64,000 bases of DNA from CAMCHP01 sp036835325 (GTDB taxonomy: Bacteria; Bacteroidota; Bacteroidia; Flavobacteriales_D; Sanyastnellaceae). Shown in pieces: positions 44,309 through 54,687 of this stretch. Numbering within the stretch: position 1 is the first letter of the stretch; each line of letters begins with the position of its first letter. The stretch is from positions 1 through 64,000 of the forward strand of contig DAITMF010000012.1 in the NCBI GenBank assembly GCA_036835325.1. The letters are read 5' to 3'. Below the pieces are notes generated by a model. That model saw only the letters and a list, made by a program, of their open reading frames with translations. It was not told the DNA's origin and made no database searches. Made by a program: the position numbers and the translations under genes.

Positions 44309-44329
44309 ATTCTAAGGTATTCTCTGTGA

Positions 44330-44728
44330 TCAATATACATAGCAGAGTACTTCTCCGCCGATGTTGCGCTGACGCGCTTCTTTATCGGTCATCACACCTT
44401 GGGATGTGCTGAGGATGGAAATGCCCAATCCGTTCATCACACGTGGAAGGTTTTCAGAACCGGCGTACTTACGAAGGCCAGGCTTACTGATACGTTGAAT
44501 ATCAGTGATTGCAGGGCGCTTGGTTCTAGGGTGGTACTTCAAGGCGATCTTGATGGTACCTTGAACGCTCTCGTCTGCGAACTTGTAGTTCAGGATATAC
44601 CCTTTGTCAAACAAGATTTTGGTGAGTTCCTTCTTCAGGTTTGAAGCAGGGATTTCAACCACCTTGTGCTGTGCCATTTGCGCGTTACGAATACGCGTCA
44701 GGAAATCGGCTATAGGATCTGTGTACAT
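44330..44728 (-). CDS. rpsH: 30S ribosomal protein S8
   Basis: The 132-residue protein begins YTDPIADFLTRIRNAQMAQH and ends with the conserved GLGISILSTSQGVMTDKEARQ and GGEVLCYVY. S8 binds the central domain of 16S rRNA and, in other bacteria, represses the spc operon. It lies 10 bases after rpsN. Confidence 0.98.
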   Translation of the reverse strand: MYTDPIADFLTRIRNAQMAQHKVVEIPASNLKKELTKILFDKGYILNYKFADESVQGTIKIALKYHPRTKRPAITDIQRISKPGLRKYAGSENLPRVMNGLGISILSTSQGVMTDKEARQRNIGGEVLCYVY

Positions 44729-44738
44729 AGTTCGTAGT

Positions 44739-45008
44739 TTACCAGCTTGCTTTCTTAACTCCTGGAATCTGTCCAGACAGGGCCATCTTACGGAAGGTCA
44801 CCCTTGAAATACCGAATTGGCGCATGAAACCGCGCGGACGGCCAGTGAGGCTGCAACGGTTGTGCAGGCGCACGTACGATGAATTTTTAGGTAGCTTTTG
44901 GAGCCCTTCCCAATCACCGGCTGCTTTAAGCGCCGCACGTTTTTCTGCATAACGAGCAACAAGCTTTCTGCGCTTGCGCTCACGTGCCTTCATTGATTCT
45001 TTAGCCAT
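44739..45008 (-). CDS. rpsN: 30S ribosomal protein S14, zinc-free form
   Basis: The protein has 89 residues from ATG 45008 (AKESMKARERKRRKLV). The upstream in-frame codons run into rplE. It ends NRCSLTGRPRGFMRQFGISRVTFRKMA...PGVKKASW as in the long C- form, which lacks the four zinc cysteines. S14 sits in the 30S head. The gap after rplE is 4 bases. Confidence 0.97.
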   Translation of the reverse strand: MAKESMKARERKRRKLVARYAEKRAALKAAGDWEGLQKLPKNSSYVRLHNRCSLTGRPRGFMRQFGISRVTFRKMALSGQIPGVKKASW

Positions 45009-45012
45009 GGTA

Positions 45013-45564
45013 TCAGTTTTTCGCGAATGGGAAACCAAATGCCTCCAACAATGCCTTCGCTTCCTCGTCGGTGCGGGCGTTGGTTACGATGGTAATGTCC
45101 ATTCCATTCGTGTGCTTAATTTTATCGATATCGATCTCCGGGAAGATGATTTGCTCCTTGATTCCGAAGGTGTAATTCCCACGGCCATCGAAGCCTTTCG
45201 GACGAACACCGCGGAAGTCGCGAGTACGTGGCAGAGACACCGAGATCAAACGATCGAGGAATTCATACATCCGCTCACGACGCAATGTCACACGACAGCC
45301 GATTGGCATGCCTTTACGGAGTTTGAAGTTCGAAACGTCTTTCGTTGAAATGGTTGGCACCGCCTTTTGACCGGCGATCATCGACATTTCTTCGACTGCG
45401 TTATCAATCATTTTCTTATCTGCCACTGCACGGCCAATACCTTGGTTAAGGCAAATTTTGGTAATGCGTGGAATCTCCATGTCTGAAGAGTACTCAAAGC
45501 GCTCTTTCAGTTGTTTAGCGATTTCTTCGCTGTAGAGAGTTTGAAGGCGTGGTACGTAGCTCAT
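45013..45564 (-). CDS. rplE: 50S ribosomal protein L5
   Basis: The protein has 183 residues from ATG 45564, which shares its A with the rplX stop (TGATG); a GTG one codon earlier is possible. It carries PRITKICLNQGIGRAV, MPIGCRVTLRRERMYEFLDRLI and DFRGVRPKGFDGRGNYTFGI. L5 binds 5S rRNA and bridges to S13. The sequence CGAGGAGAT lies about 10 bases upstream inside rplX and could act as a ribosome-binding site. Confidence 0.97.
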   Translation of the reverse strand: MSYVPRLQTLYSEEIAKQLKERFEYSSDMEIPRITKICLNQGIGRAVADKKMIDNAVEEMSMIAGQKAVPTISTKDVSNFKLRKGMPIGCRVTLRRERMYEFLDRLISVSLPRTRDFRGVRPKGFDGRGNYTFGIKEQIIFPEIDIDKIKHTNGMDITIVTNARTDEEAKALLEAFGFPFAKN

Positions 45565-45884
45565 CACTTAATCTCCTCGTTTGATTTTTTGGAATAGCGG
45601 ACAAGTTTCCCGTTGTCACCACGACGACGGCCTACGCGGGTCGCATTTCCCTGGTTATCGATGACCATCACATTGGAGATGTGGATACCGGCTTCTTTTT
45701 CGGTAACACCTCCTTGTGGGTTGGTTGCTGAAGGTTTGATGTGGCGAGTAACCACATTGATACCTTCAATAATGACGCGGTCTTTCGCACGTTCAACAGC
45801 GAGTACAACGCCTTCTTTGGCTTTGAATTCGCCGGCAATAACGCGAACGCGATCGCCCTTTTTTACTTTCAGTCGCTTGTCCAT
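45564..45884 (-). CDS. rplX: 50S ribosomal protein L24
   Basis: The protein has 106 residues from ATG 45884, where family similarity starts (DKRLKVKKGDRVRVIAG, the KOW motif, then KPSATNPQGG). A second ATG at 45899 overlaps the rplN stop as TAATG and would add five residues, so the start is not certain. L24 starts 50S assembly near the exit tunnel. The end extends with a basic RRRGDNGKLVRYSKKS tail. Confidence 0.95.
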   Translation of the reverse strand: MDKRLKVKKGDRVRVIAGEFKAKEGVVLAVERAKDRVIIEGINVVTRHIKPSATNPQGGVTEKEAGIHISNVMVIDNQGNATRVGRRRGDNGKLVRYSKKSNEEIK

Positions 45885-45898
45885 GACTCCAGTCAACA

Positions 45899-46267
45899 TT
45901 AAAGCACCTCGGGTGCCAATGACACAATTTTCATAAAGTTCTTCTCGCGAAGTTCGCGAGCTACGGGTCCGAAGATACGTGTGCCACGCATCTCGCCAGC
46001 TTGGTTCAGCAGAACCGCAGCATTGTCGTCGAAACGGATGTAACTACCGTCTGGGCGACGAACCTCTTTTCGGGTGCGCACAACTACTGCGCGCGACACC
46101 TGGCCTTTCTTGACGTTTCCGCCGGGGGAAGCATCTTTCACGGTAACAACGATTTTGTCACCGATGCTGGCGTAGCGACGGCGGGTGCCACCCAGGACAC
46201 GGATGCAGAGAACCTCTTTGGCTCCGCTGTTGTCCGCAACTTTCAATCGACTTTCTTGCTGTATCAT
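45899..46267 (-). CDS. rplN: 50S ribosomal protein L14
   Basis: The 122-residue protein begins MIQQESRLKVADNSGAKEVLCI, with GDKIVVTVKDASPGG, FDDNAAVLLN and GTRIFGPVARELRE, the standard L14 pattern. It forms an intersubunit bridge to 16S rRNA. It lies 26 bases after rpsQ. Confidence 0.98.
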   Translation of the reverse strand: MIQQESRLKVADNSGAKEVLCIRVLGGTRRRYASIGDKIVVTVKDASPGGNVKKGQVSRAVVVRTRKEVRRPDGSYIRFDDNAAVLLNQAGEMRGTRIFGPVARELREKNFMKIVSLAPEVL

Positions 46268-46293
46268 CTTCGTACTTTATTTGAAGAGTCGAA

Positions 46294-46554
46294 TTACTTC
46301 GCTCGTTCCATAATCTCCACCAATCTCCAGCACTTACGCTTGCTTAGTGGACGTGTTTCCATGATTCGAACGGTATCACCAATGTTGCACTCTTGGTTTT
46401 CATCGTGGGCAACAAACTTCTTGGTTTGCTTCACGAACTTCCCGTATTTACCGTGCTTCATTTTACGTTCTACCGATACCACGATTGACTTCTCCATTTT
46501 GTTGGAGGTCACGATACCGATTCGTTCCTTTCTGAGGTTACGTGTAATTTCCAT
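46294..46554 (-). CDS. rpsQ: 30S ribosomal protein S17
   Basis: The protein has 86 residues from ATG 46554 (MEITRNLRKERIGIVTSNKM), where the family similarity begins. An ATG at 46566 overlaps the rpmC stop as TAATG and adds four residues, so either could be used. The OB-fold motif GDTVRIMETRPLSKRKCWRL is intact. S17 is an early-binding 30S protein. Confidence 0.96.
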   Translation of the reverse strand: MEITRNLRKERIGIVTSNKMEKSIVVSVERKMKHGKYGKFVKQTKKFVAHDENQECNIGDTVRIMETRPLSKRKCWRLVEIMERAK

Positions 46555-46565
46555 ACCCTGTGTCA

Positions 46566-46760
46566 TTAGGCCTTTGTTTTCCGTGCGTTAAGCTCGGTCA
46601 TCAGGCGAGCAACTTCTTTCTTCTTCGTACGCAGCGTATTTGGGTTCTCCAAACCTGCAATGGTGTGGCTAAACCGCATTTTGTGCAGTTCTTCGCGTAC
46701 TTGGGTCAGGCGTTCCGCGAGGTCCGCATCTGACAATTGAGTAAAATCTTGCGCTTTCAT
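46566..46760 (-). CDS. rpmC: 50S ribosomal protein L29
   Basis: The 64-residue two-helix protein (SDADLAERLTQVREELHKMRF, then NPNTLRTKKKEVARLMTEL) is typical L29. It sits near the exit tunnel, where chaperones and the signal recognition particle dock. It lies 10 bases after rplP. Confidence 0.97.
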   Translation of the reverse strand: MKAQDFTQLSDADLAERLTQVREELHKMRFSHTIAGLENPNTLRTKKKEVARLMTELNARKTKA

Positions 46761-46770
46761 AGTTGCTCAA

Positions 46771-47190
46771 TTATTCGGTGTAGTCAGGACGAACGACAAA
46801 CTTGGTGCGAACCGGAAGTTTTTGTGCCGCCAAACGGAGTGCTTCTTGAGCGACTGCCAAAGGTACACCATCGCATTCGAACATGATACGTCCTGGTTTG
46901 ATCACTGCTACCCAGTGACTCGGTGCACCTTTACCCTTACCCATACGTACCTCTGCAGGCTTCGATGTAATGGGTTTATCTGGGAAGATGCGAATCCATA
47001 CTTTACCTTCACGTTTCATGTAACGCGTTACGGCGATACGTGCAGATTCAATCTGGCGTGAAGTGATAAATCCTTCATCAAGTGACTTCACACCGAACGA
47101 TCCAAAGGCGATGGTAGATCCGCGGTAGGCGATTCCTTTAATGCGCCCTTTCTGATTCCGGCGGTATTTCGTTCTTTTAGGCTGTAACAT
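46771..47190 (-). CDS. rplP: 50S ribosomal protein L16
   Basis: The 139-residue protein begins MLQPKRTKYRRNQKGRIKG, with ITSRQIESARIAVTRYMKREGKVWIRIFPDKP and RMGKGKGAPSHWVAVIKPG, the full L16 pattern. The loop around the conserved arginine (MGKGKG) lies near the peptidyl-transferase centre. It lies 25 bases after rpsC. Confidence 0.98.
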   Translation of the reverse strand: MLQPKRTKYRRNQKGRIKGIAYRGSTIAFGSFGVKSLDEGFITSRQIESARIAVTRYMKREGKVWIRIFPDKPITSKPAEVRMGKGKGAPSHWVAVIKPGRIMFECDGVPLAVAQEALRLAAQKLPVRTKFVVRPDYTE

Positions 47191-47215
47191 CGTAACTCAG
47201 CTTTATCGTGTGTTA

Positions 47216-47947
47216 TTACTTGCGACGGCGGCGGCGTGCACCCGCTGCTCCTCCTTCGGCCGCTTCAGGAGCTGCCGGACGTTTGCTATCTTTCATTGAG
47301 GCTGCTGGGCTCAAGTCACGTTTACCGTAAACTTCACCGCGGCAAATCCATACTTTGATTCCAATGCGACCGTAAGTTGTGTGCGCTTCTGCCAAAGCGT
47401 AGTCAATGTCTGCACGGAAGGTGTGCAACGGAATACGACCGTCTTTGTACATTTCACTACGGGCCATTTCTGCACCGTTCAAACGGCCTGCGATACCTAC
47501 TTTGATACCTTCAGCTCCCATACGCATGGTTCCAGCGATAGCCATTTTGATGGCACGGCGGAAAGAGATACGGGCTTCAATTTGACGAGCAATGCTATCG
47601 GCTACGAGGCGTGCATCCAATTCAGGGCGCTTGATCTCGTAGATGTTGATTTGCACTTCCTTTCCGGTGAGCTTCTTGAGCTCTTCTTTCAGTTTGTCAA
47701 CTTCTGTACCACCGCGACCGATGATTACACCTGGGCGTGCAGTCTGAACTGTAACTGTAACCAGCTTGAGTGTGCGTTCGATGATAATCTTCGATACACT
47801 GGCGCGACGAAGGCGAGCCATAAGGTAACGGCGGATACGATCATCCTCCTCAATCTTATCGGCGTAACGGTTACCACCGTACCAGTTTGACTCCCATCCA
47901 CGGATGAAGCCAAGTCGATTACCTATTGGGTTGGTCTTTTGTCCCAT
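47216..47947 (-). CDS. rpsC: 30S ribosomal protein S3
   Basis: The 243-residue protein begins MGQKTNPIGNRLGFIRGWES. A type II KH domain carries ARPGVIIGRGGTEVDKLKEEL, and the C-terminal domain has AMRMGAEG-like GTMRMGAEGIKVGIAGRLNGAEMAR. The last 30 residues are an Ala/Gly/Glu stretch ending in five Arg and a Lys, an extension typical of the phylum. S3 helps unwind mRNA at its entry. Confidence 0.98.
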   Translation of the reverse strand: MGQKTNPIGNRLGFIRGWESNWYGGNRYADKIEEDDRIRRYLMARLRRASVSKIIIERTLKLVTVTVQTARPGVIIGRGGTEVDKLKEELKKLTGKEVQINIYEIKRPELDARLVADSIARQIEARISFRRAIKMAIAGTMRMGAEGIKVGIAGRLNGAEMARSEMYKDGRIPLHTFRADIDYALAEAHTTYGRIGIKVWICRGEVYGKRDLSPAASMKDSKRPAAPEAAEGGAAGARRRRRK

Positions 47948-47953
47948 TTCTTA

Positions 47954-48349
47954 TTATTTAACGCGGTCAACAATGACGGTTACGTGGTTACTGCGCTTGC
48001 GAATGCGGTGTGCGCGCCCTTGCGGTGCAGGACGAAGACGCTTCAACATGCGTGCACTGTCAACCTTGATTTCACTTACAACCAATCCTGATTCTTCCGG
48101 ACGATTGCCTTCGTTCTTTGACTCCCAGTTCGCAATAGCACTGCGGAGCAATTTCTCAAGGCGCAATGAAGCATCCTGCTTGCTGAACTTGAGAATGTTC
48201 AACGCCTGAAATACTTCCTTTCCGCGAATGGTATCTGCTACAATGCGCATTTTGCGGGGAGAAGTAGGGCAGTTATTAAGGCTTGCGAAAGCTACAGTTT
48301 TGTTTCCTTCTTTGCGCTCTTCTGCTCTGAGTCGTTTTCTAGCACCCAT
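47954..48349 (-). CDS. rplV: 50S ribosomal protein L22
   Basis: The 131-residue protein with LNNCPTSPRKMRIVADTIRGKEV, the long loop and RLRPAPQGRAHRIRKRSNHVTVIV is L22. The loop lines the exit tunnel next to the macrolide site. It lies 6 bases before rpsC and 32 after rpsS. Confidence 0.98.
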   Translation of the reverse strand: MGARKRLRAEERKEGNKTVAFASLNNCPTSPRKMRIVADTIRGKEVFQALNILKFSKQDASLRLEKLLRSAIANWESKNEGNRPEESGLVVSEIKVDSARMLKRLRPAPQGRAHRIRKRSNHVTVIVDRVK

Positions 48350-48381
48350 GGCTTATTCTTTTTGGTCGCTGTGCGAGCTGA

Positions 48382-48660
48382 TTAACGTTTGCCTTTATCT
48401 TTCTTTCCGGCGTGACCGCGGAAGGTACGTGTAGGCGAAAACTCACCTAACTTGTGTCCTACCATGTTTTCGGTTACGAAAACCGGAATGAATTGTCTGC
48501 CATTGTGCACTGCGAAGGTCATTCCAACGAAGTCAGGCGTAATGGTTGAGGCACGTGACCAAGTCTTGATCACAGACTTCTTGCCTGAAGACTGGGCTTC
48601 ATCAACTCGCTGAGCAAGTTTGTAGTGCACAAATGGTGGTTTCTTAAGCGAACGAGACAT
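48382..48660 (-). CDS. rpsS: 30S ribosomal protein S19
   Basis: The 92-residue protein begins SRSLKKPPFVHYKL, followed by IKTWSRASTITPDFVGMTFAVHNG and HKLGEFSPTRTFRGH. S19 lies in the 30S head beside S13. It lies 11 bases after rplB. Confidence 0.98.
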   Translation of the reverse strand: MSRSLKKPPFVHYKLAQRVDEAQSSGKKSVIKTWSRASTITPDFVGMTFAVHNGRQFIPVFVTENMVGHKLGEFSPTRTFRGHAGKKDKGKR

Positions 48661-48671
48661 TGTTAATCAGC

Positions 48672-49496
48672 TTATTTCTTACGACGTTCAATGATATACT
48701 TGCCTGAAGTCTTCTTCGGCTTGCGAGTTTTATAGCCCTTCGCAGGGATACCTTTACGGCTGCGTGGGTGACCGCCCGAAGAACGACCTTCACCACCACC
48801 CATCGGGTGATCAACCGGGTTCATTACAACACCACGTACACGTGGACGACGACCTAACCAGCGCGAGCGACCTGCTTTTCCTGAAACAGTAAGGTTATGC
48901 TCTCCATTGCTCACGGTACCGATGGTAGCCATGCAGCTTGTAAGAATCATGCGAACCTCACCGCTAGGCAACTTAACAATCGCGTAGTTCTTGTCACGAG
49001 CGTTCAACTGCGCATAGCTTCCGGCACTGCGTGCCAAAGAACCGCCGCGTCCAGGATGGAGCTCAATGTTGTGAATAACTGTACCGAGCGGAATGTCTGA
49101 CAGGTACAAGCTGTTTCCAACTTCCGGTGCTGCCCCTTTTCCGTTCATGATTTCTTGTCCAACTTTCAATCCAGCGGGTGCAATCATGTAGCGCTTCTCT
49201 CCGTCTTTGTACTCAACGAGTGCAATGCGGGCAGAGCGGTTTGGATCGTACTCAATGGTTTGAACGATTGCCGGTACACCGTGCTTATCGCGCTTGAAGT
49301 CAATCATACGGTAGCGACGCTTGTGACCACCTCCACGGTAGCGCATGGTCATCTTACCAGTGTTGTTACGACCGCCAGACTTCTTAATAGGCGCGAGAAG
49401 CGGCTTATAAGGGCTGTCGGAAGTGATGTCATCAAAGGTATTAGCTACCTTATGACGCTGACCCGGGGTGATGGGCTTGAGTTTGCGAAGTGCCAT
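48672..49496 (-). CDS. rplB: 50S ribosomal protein L2
   Basis: The 274-residue protein carries GRNNTGKMTMRYRGGGHKRRYR, the Gly-rich PGRGGSLARSAGSYAQL and NPVDHPMGGGEGRSSGGHP with the histidine near the peptidyl-transferase centre. The start is preceded at 8 bases by AAGGAGG (49505-49511), a perfect Shine-Dalgarno sequence that overlaps the rplW stop codon. None of the neighbouring ribosomal genes I checked has one as strong. Confidence 0.98.
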   Translation of the reverse strand: MALRKLKPITPGQRHKVANTFDDITSDSPYKPLLAPIKKSGGRNNTGKMTMRYRGGGHKRRYRMIDFKRDKHGVPAIVQTIEYDPNRSARIALVEYKDGEKRYMIAPAGLKVGQEIMNGKGAAPEVGNSLYLSDIPLGTVIHNIELHPGRGGSLARSAGSYAQLNARDKNYAIVKLPSGEVRMILTSCMATIGTVSNGEHNLTVSGKAGRSRWLGRRPRVRGVVMNPVDHPMGGGEGRSSGGHPRSRKGIPAKGYKTRKPKKTSGKYIIERRKK

Positions 49497-49509
49497 TCCT
49501 CAGTCCTCC

Positions 49510-49803
49510 TTAAATGTTATCGTAAAAATCAATGGTGTCGCCTTCAATCAGCTGCACAATTGCTTTTTTGTATCCGTTAGTTCTTCCGGTCACAACTCCG
49601 GTTTTCGTGTAGCGGCTGCGTTTCTTGCCGTCGACGTTCAAAGTGCGTACCTCAACGACCTTCACGCTGTATACAGCTTCTACGGCCTTCTTGATCTCTA
49701 CTTTGTTCGCACCTTTAGCTACTACAAATCCGTAGCTATTGGTTTTCTCTGCGGCTGCAGTCAACTTCTCCGTGATGAGCGGTTTGATGAGAATCTGGTT
49801 CAT
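49510..49803 (-). CDS. rplW: 50S ribosomal protein L23
   Basis: The 97-residue protein (ILIKPLITEKLTAAAEKTNSYGFVV, NKVEIKKAVEAVYSVKVVEVRTLN) is L23, the docking site for trigger factor at the tunnel exit. Its stop codon forms the first part of the rplB Shine-Dalgarno sequence. It lies 4 bases after rplD. Confidence 0.98.
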   Translation of the reverse strand: MNQILIKPLITEKLTAAAEKTNSYGFVVAKGANKVEIKKAVEAVYSVKVVEVRTLNVDGKKRSRYTKTGVVTGRTNGYKKAIVQLIEGDTIDFYDNI

Positions 49804-49807
49804 GGTC

Positions 49808-50437
49808 TTATCGCTTTAACAGATCCTGAACGATCTCGTGCGCATTGTCAACGAAGATCAGGTTCTTGCAGTTCATGATATCATAGGTGCTCAAGTCTGA
49901 CGCAACACGCACAGCATGCTTTTGAAGGTTGCGTGAAGACAAGTACACATTCTTGTCGAGAGCGGGAACCACAACCAAAGTGCGGCCACTTTCTACTTTC
50001 AGGTTCTTCATCACCTGGAGGTAGGCGCTGGTCTTAGGCGCAGCCATCTCGATTTTTTCGAGAATCATTACTCCGTTGTCTTTCACCTTGTAACTCAAGG
50101 CAGACTTGCGTGCAAGCATCTTTACCTTGCGGTTCACCTTCAAATCGTACGTGTGTGGACGTGGTCCGAACACGCGGCCACCACCTCTGAACAAAGGGTT
50201 CTTGATGCTCCCTGAGCGGGCAGTACCCGTACCCTTCTGACGCTTGAGTTTGCGGGTACTACCAGCAATCTCGTTGCGTTCTTTTGACTTGTGGGTACCT
50301 TGGCGACGGGCAGCAAGATGGCGCTTAACATCCAGGTAGATCGCGTGATCGTTTGGCTCTATGCCAAACACCGCGCTGTCTAGGGTAACCTTCTTAGAGG
50401 TCGCTTTCCCTTCGCTGTTGTATACTGAAAGTTCCAT
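49808..50437 (-). CDS. rplD: 50S ribosomal protein L4
   Basis: The 209-residue protein with RQGTHKSKERNEIAGSTRKLKRQKGTGTARSGS and RGGGRVFGPRPHTYDLKVNRK has the tunnel loop of L4. In E. coli L4 also represses the S10 operon; nothing here shows that this holds. It lies one base after rplC. Confidence 0.98.
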   Translation of the reverse strand: MELSVYNSEGKATSKKVTLDSAVFGIEPNDHAIYLDVKRHLAARRQGTHKSKERNEIAGSTRKLKRQKGTGTARSGSIKNPLFRGGGRVFGPRPHTYDLKVNRKVKMLARKSALSYKVKDNGVMILEKIEMAAPKTSAYLQVMKNLKVESGRTLVVVPALDKNVYLSSRNLQKHAVRVASDLSTYDIMNCKNLIFVDNAHEIVQDLLKR

Positions 50438-50438
50438 C

Positions 50439-51059
50439 TTACTTACGAATTAACAATGTTGAACCTTTGTGTCCGGGTACAGCCCCTTTCACTACAATCA
50501 AACCATCTTCAGGCAATATTCGCATCACCTCTAGGTTCTCAATGGTTACCTGCTTATTACCGGTGCGGCCTGCCATGCGCATGCCCTTGAAAACGCGGGC
50601 TGGGTATGACGCTGCACCAATTGAACCAGGAGCACGCATACGGTTGTGCTGACCGTGGGTTGACTCACCAACACCGCTAAAGCCGTGACGCTTTACTACA
50701 CCTTGGAAACCTTTTCCTTTGCTACGGCCAACTACGAAAACATAGTCACCTTCTTTGAAAATGTCTCCCACATTAACCTCATCGCCTGTCTTCAATTCCT
50801 GTGGGAAGTTGAAGAACTCAGCCATTCGTTTACGTGGTGTAACTCCGGCGCGCTTGAAATGTCCAAGCATTGGCTTCGAAGTGTTCTTTTCGCTTTTCTC
50901 ACCCCAACCCAACTGTACAGCGGCATAACCGTCTTTCTCTACAGTTTTGATTTGAGTAACGACGCAAGGACCGGCTTCCAATATGGTGCATGGGACATTC
51001 TTCCCAGAGGCATTAAAGATGCTGGTCATCCCGACTTTCTTTGCAATTAGTCCAGGCAT
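50439..51059 (-). CDS. rplC: 50S ribosomal protein L3
   Basis: The 206-residue protein begins PGLIAKKVGMTSIF and carries GRSKGKGFQGVVKRHGFSG, THGQHNRMRAPGSIGA and RVFKGMRMAGRTGNKQVTI, as in L3. Its long loop reaches the peptidyl-transferase centre. It lies 20 bases after rpsJ. Confidence 0.98.
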   Translation of the reverse strand: MPGLIAKKVGMTSIFNASGKNVPCTILEAGPCVVTQIKTVEKDGYAAVQLGWGEKSEKNTSKPMLGHFKRAGVTPRKRMAEFFNFPQELKTGDEVNVGDIFKEGDYVFVVGRSKGKGFQGVVKRHGFSGVGESTHGQHNRMRAPGSIGAASYPARVFKGMRMAGRTGNKQVTIENLEVMRILPEDGLIVVKGAVPGHKGSTLLIRK

Positions 51060-51079
51060 TGCTTCTTCTCTTAAATCTG

Positions 51080-51385
51080 TTAAACTTTGATTTCTACTTC
51101 AACGCCACTTGGCAACTCGAGACGCATCAAAGCGTCAACGGTCTTCGAAGAGGAGCTGTAAATGTCGAGCAAACGCTTGTAGCTAGAAAGCTCAAACTGT
51201 TCGCGTGACTTCTTATTCACGTGAGGTGAACGGAGTACTGTGTAAATACGACGGTGAGTCGGCAGTGGAATAGGACCACTAATTACAGCTCCGGTGGCTT
51301 TCACGGTCTTAACGATTTTCTCTGCTGACTTATCAACGAGATTGTAATCGTAAGACTTGAGTTTTATGCGGATTTTTTGTGCCAT
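51080..51385 (-). CDS. rpsJ: 30S ribosomal protein S10
   Basis: The protein has 101 residues from ATG 51385 (AQKIRIKLKSYDYNLVD); four more codons upstream run toward fusA and are not needed. It has GPIPLPTHRRIYTVLRSPHVNKKSREQFE and LELPSGVEVEIKV. S10 sits in the 30S head and, in other bacteria, serves in antitermination with NusB. It directly follows fusA, with no tuf gene between. Confidence 0.98.
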   Translation of the reverse strand: MAQKIRIKLKSYDYNLVDKSAEKIVKTVKATGAVISGPIPLPTHRRIYTVLRSPHVNKKSREQFELSSYKRLLDIYSSSSKTVDALMRLELPSGVEVEIKV

Positions 51386-51397
51386 GATCTTTGACAA

Positions 51398-53506
<2,109 letters not shown>

Positions 53507-53527
53507 GATTGATAGCGTGTGATCGGT

Positions 53528-53995
53528 TTAGAAACGGAAATGCGAGAAGGCCTTATTTGCTTCAGCCATGCGGTGTGTATCTTCCTTCTTCTTGAAGGTT
53601 GCTCCTTCTTCTTTGGCTGCTGCCATAATTTCGTTGGCCAAACGAAGCGACATTGATTTCTCGTTGCGCTTGCGTGAGTATCCGATCAACCATTTCATGG
53701 CCATCGACAACTTGCGGCTATCGCGGATTGGTTGTGGAATCTGGAAGGTAGCACCACCTACACGACGGCTACGTACTTCGACTGCAGGCGTTACATTGGT
53801 CAGTGCTTTCTTGAAGATTTCCAAACCGTCTTCGCCGGTTTTATCTGATACACGATCGATGGCATCGTAGAAAATGGACAGTGCCACGCTCTTTTTGCCC
53901 TCGAGCATCAGGTTATTTACAAACTTGGTTACCAGTTCGCTGTTGAAGCGTGGGTCTGGCAACACCGGCATCCGTTTCGCTTTTTTCCTTCTCAT
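53528..53995 (-). CDS. rpsG: 30S ribosomal protein S7
   Basis: The 155-residue protein with RMPVLPDPRFNSELVTKFVN, NVTPAVEVRSRRVGGATFQIP and the C-terminal HRMAEANKAFSHFRF is S7. It organises the 30S head and touches the E-site tRNA. It lies 19 bases after rpsL and 21 before fusA. Confidence 0.98.
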   Translation of the reverse strand: MRRKKAKRMPVLPDPRFNSELVTKFVNNLMLEGKKSVALSIFYDAIDRVSDKTGEDGLEIFKKALTNVTPAVEVRSRRVGGATFQIPQPIRDSRKLSMAMKWLIGYSRKRNEKSMSLRLANEIMAAAKEEGATFKKKEDTHRMAEANKAFSHFRF

Positions 53996-54014
53996 GACGC
54001 GCTAGTGGAGTGGA

Positions 54015-54431
54015 TCATTTTTTCTTTTTGGTAGGTGCTGCTGCTGCTGCGCCGCCTTTCACCTTTGGACGTTTCGTCCCGTATTTTGAACGGCGCTGGT
54101 TACGACCTTCTACACCGGCAGTGTCAAGTGCACCGCGTACAATGTGGTAACGTACACCAGGAAGGTCTTTTACACGACCGCCGCGAACAAGTACAATGCT
54201 GTGCTCCTGAAGGTTGTGACCCTCGCCTCCGATGTACGCGTTCACCTCGTTGCCATTGGTCAAGCGAACACGCGCTACTTTACGCATGGCTGAGTTTGGC
54301 TTCTTGGGAGTGGTCGTGTACACACGAACACACACGCCTCGGCGTTGAGGACATGCATCCAAAGCCGCAGATTTGCTGGGCTTTACCTTACTGATGCGGC
54401 CCTTCCGGATCAACTGTTGAATGGTCGGCAT
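54015..54431 (-). CDS. rpsL: 30S ribosomal protein S12
   Basis: The 138-residue protein begins PTIQQLIRKGRISKVKPSK. The decoding loops TTTPKKPNSAMRKVARVRL and RGGRVKDLPGVRYHIVRG keep the lysines at the two sites where streptomycin-resistance changes occur, so the wild-type form is encoded. The tail has an extra Ala/Lys stretch. It is the first gene of the superoperon and has a consensus promoter 63 bases upstream. Confidence 0.98.
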   Translation of the reverse strand: MPTIQQLIRKGRISKVKPSKSAALDACPQRRGVCVRVYTTTPKKPNSAMRKVARVRLTNGNEVNAYIGGEGHNLQEHSIVLVRGGRVKDLPGVRYHIVRGALDTAGVEGRNQRRSKYGTKRPKVKGGAAAAAPTKKKK

Positions 54432-54493
54432 ATCGCGATTTTTCTAACTATTACTTGTTCAAAATGCGGTTAATCCCAAATTTTTTGGGGCTG

Positions 54494-54524
54494 CAAATGT
54501 ACGAGTATATTCTCAGAATGCAAG
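54494..54524 (-). promoter_or_regulatory. promoter of the ribosomal superoperon, with leader hairpin
   Basis: On the minus strand CTTG (54521-54524), 19 bases and TACATTTG (54494-54501) match TTTG-N19-TAnnTTTG with one change. The transcript would start near 54487-54490, leaving a leader of about 55 bases. It opens with an inverted repeat CCCCAAAA/TTTGGG (about 54475-54491), which could form a 5' hairpin with a role in stability or control. Confidence 0.82.
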
Positions 54525-54675
54525 TACTTGACCAACATAAATTTCAACTTTCTCGAAAAATAGTTTCAGACCACATTTTCACGTCCATCCAATCACCTTG
54601 CCCTTTTTTTCCACAATTGGCCCCTCATCCATCCATCCATACTCCTAAACCGTCTTAATTCCATTGCCGCTTTCG

Positions 54676-54683
54676 TACCTTTG
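54676..54683 (+). promoter_or_regulatory. -7 element in front of the helicase gene
   Basis: TACCTTTG is a full match to TAnnTTTG and ends 4 bases before the GTG start codon at 54688. A start of transcription 5-8 bases downstream would give a leaderless or nearly leaderless message. No good -33 box is visible. The stretch before it (54621-54640) holds a tandem ATCC repeat. Confidence 0.6.
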
Positions 54684-54687
54684 AACC

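Noticed and set aside
46001..46591. 196-codon + strand frame across rplN and rpsQ
   Set aside because: It lies opposite two certain ribosomal genes and has the amino-acid bias of an antisense frame.
51386..51397. Four extra N-terminal residues for rpsJ
   Set aside because: Family similarity begins at the ATG at 51385.
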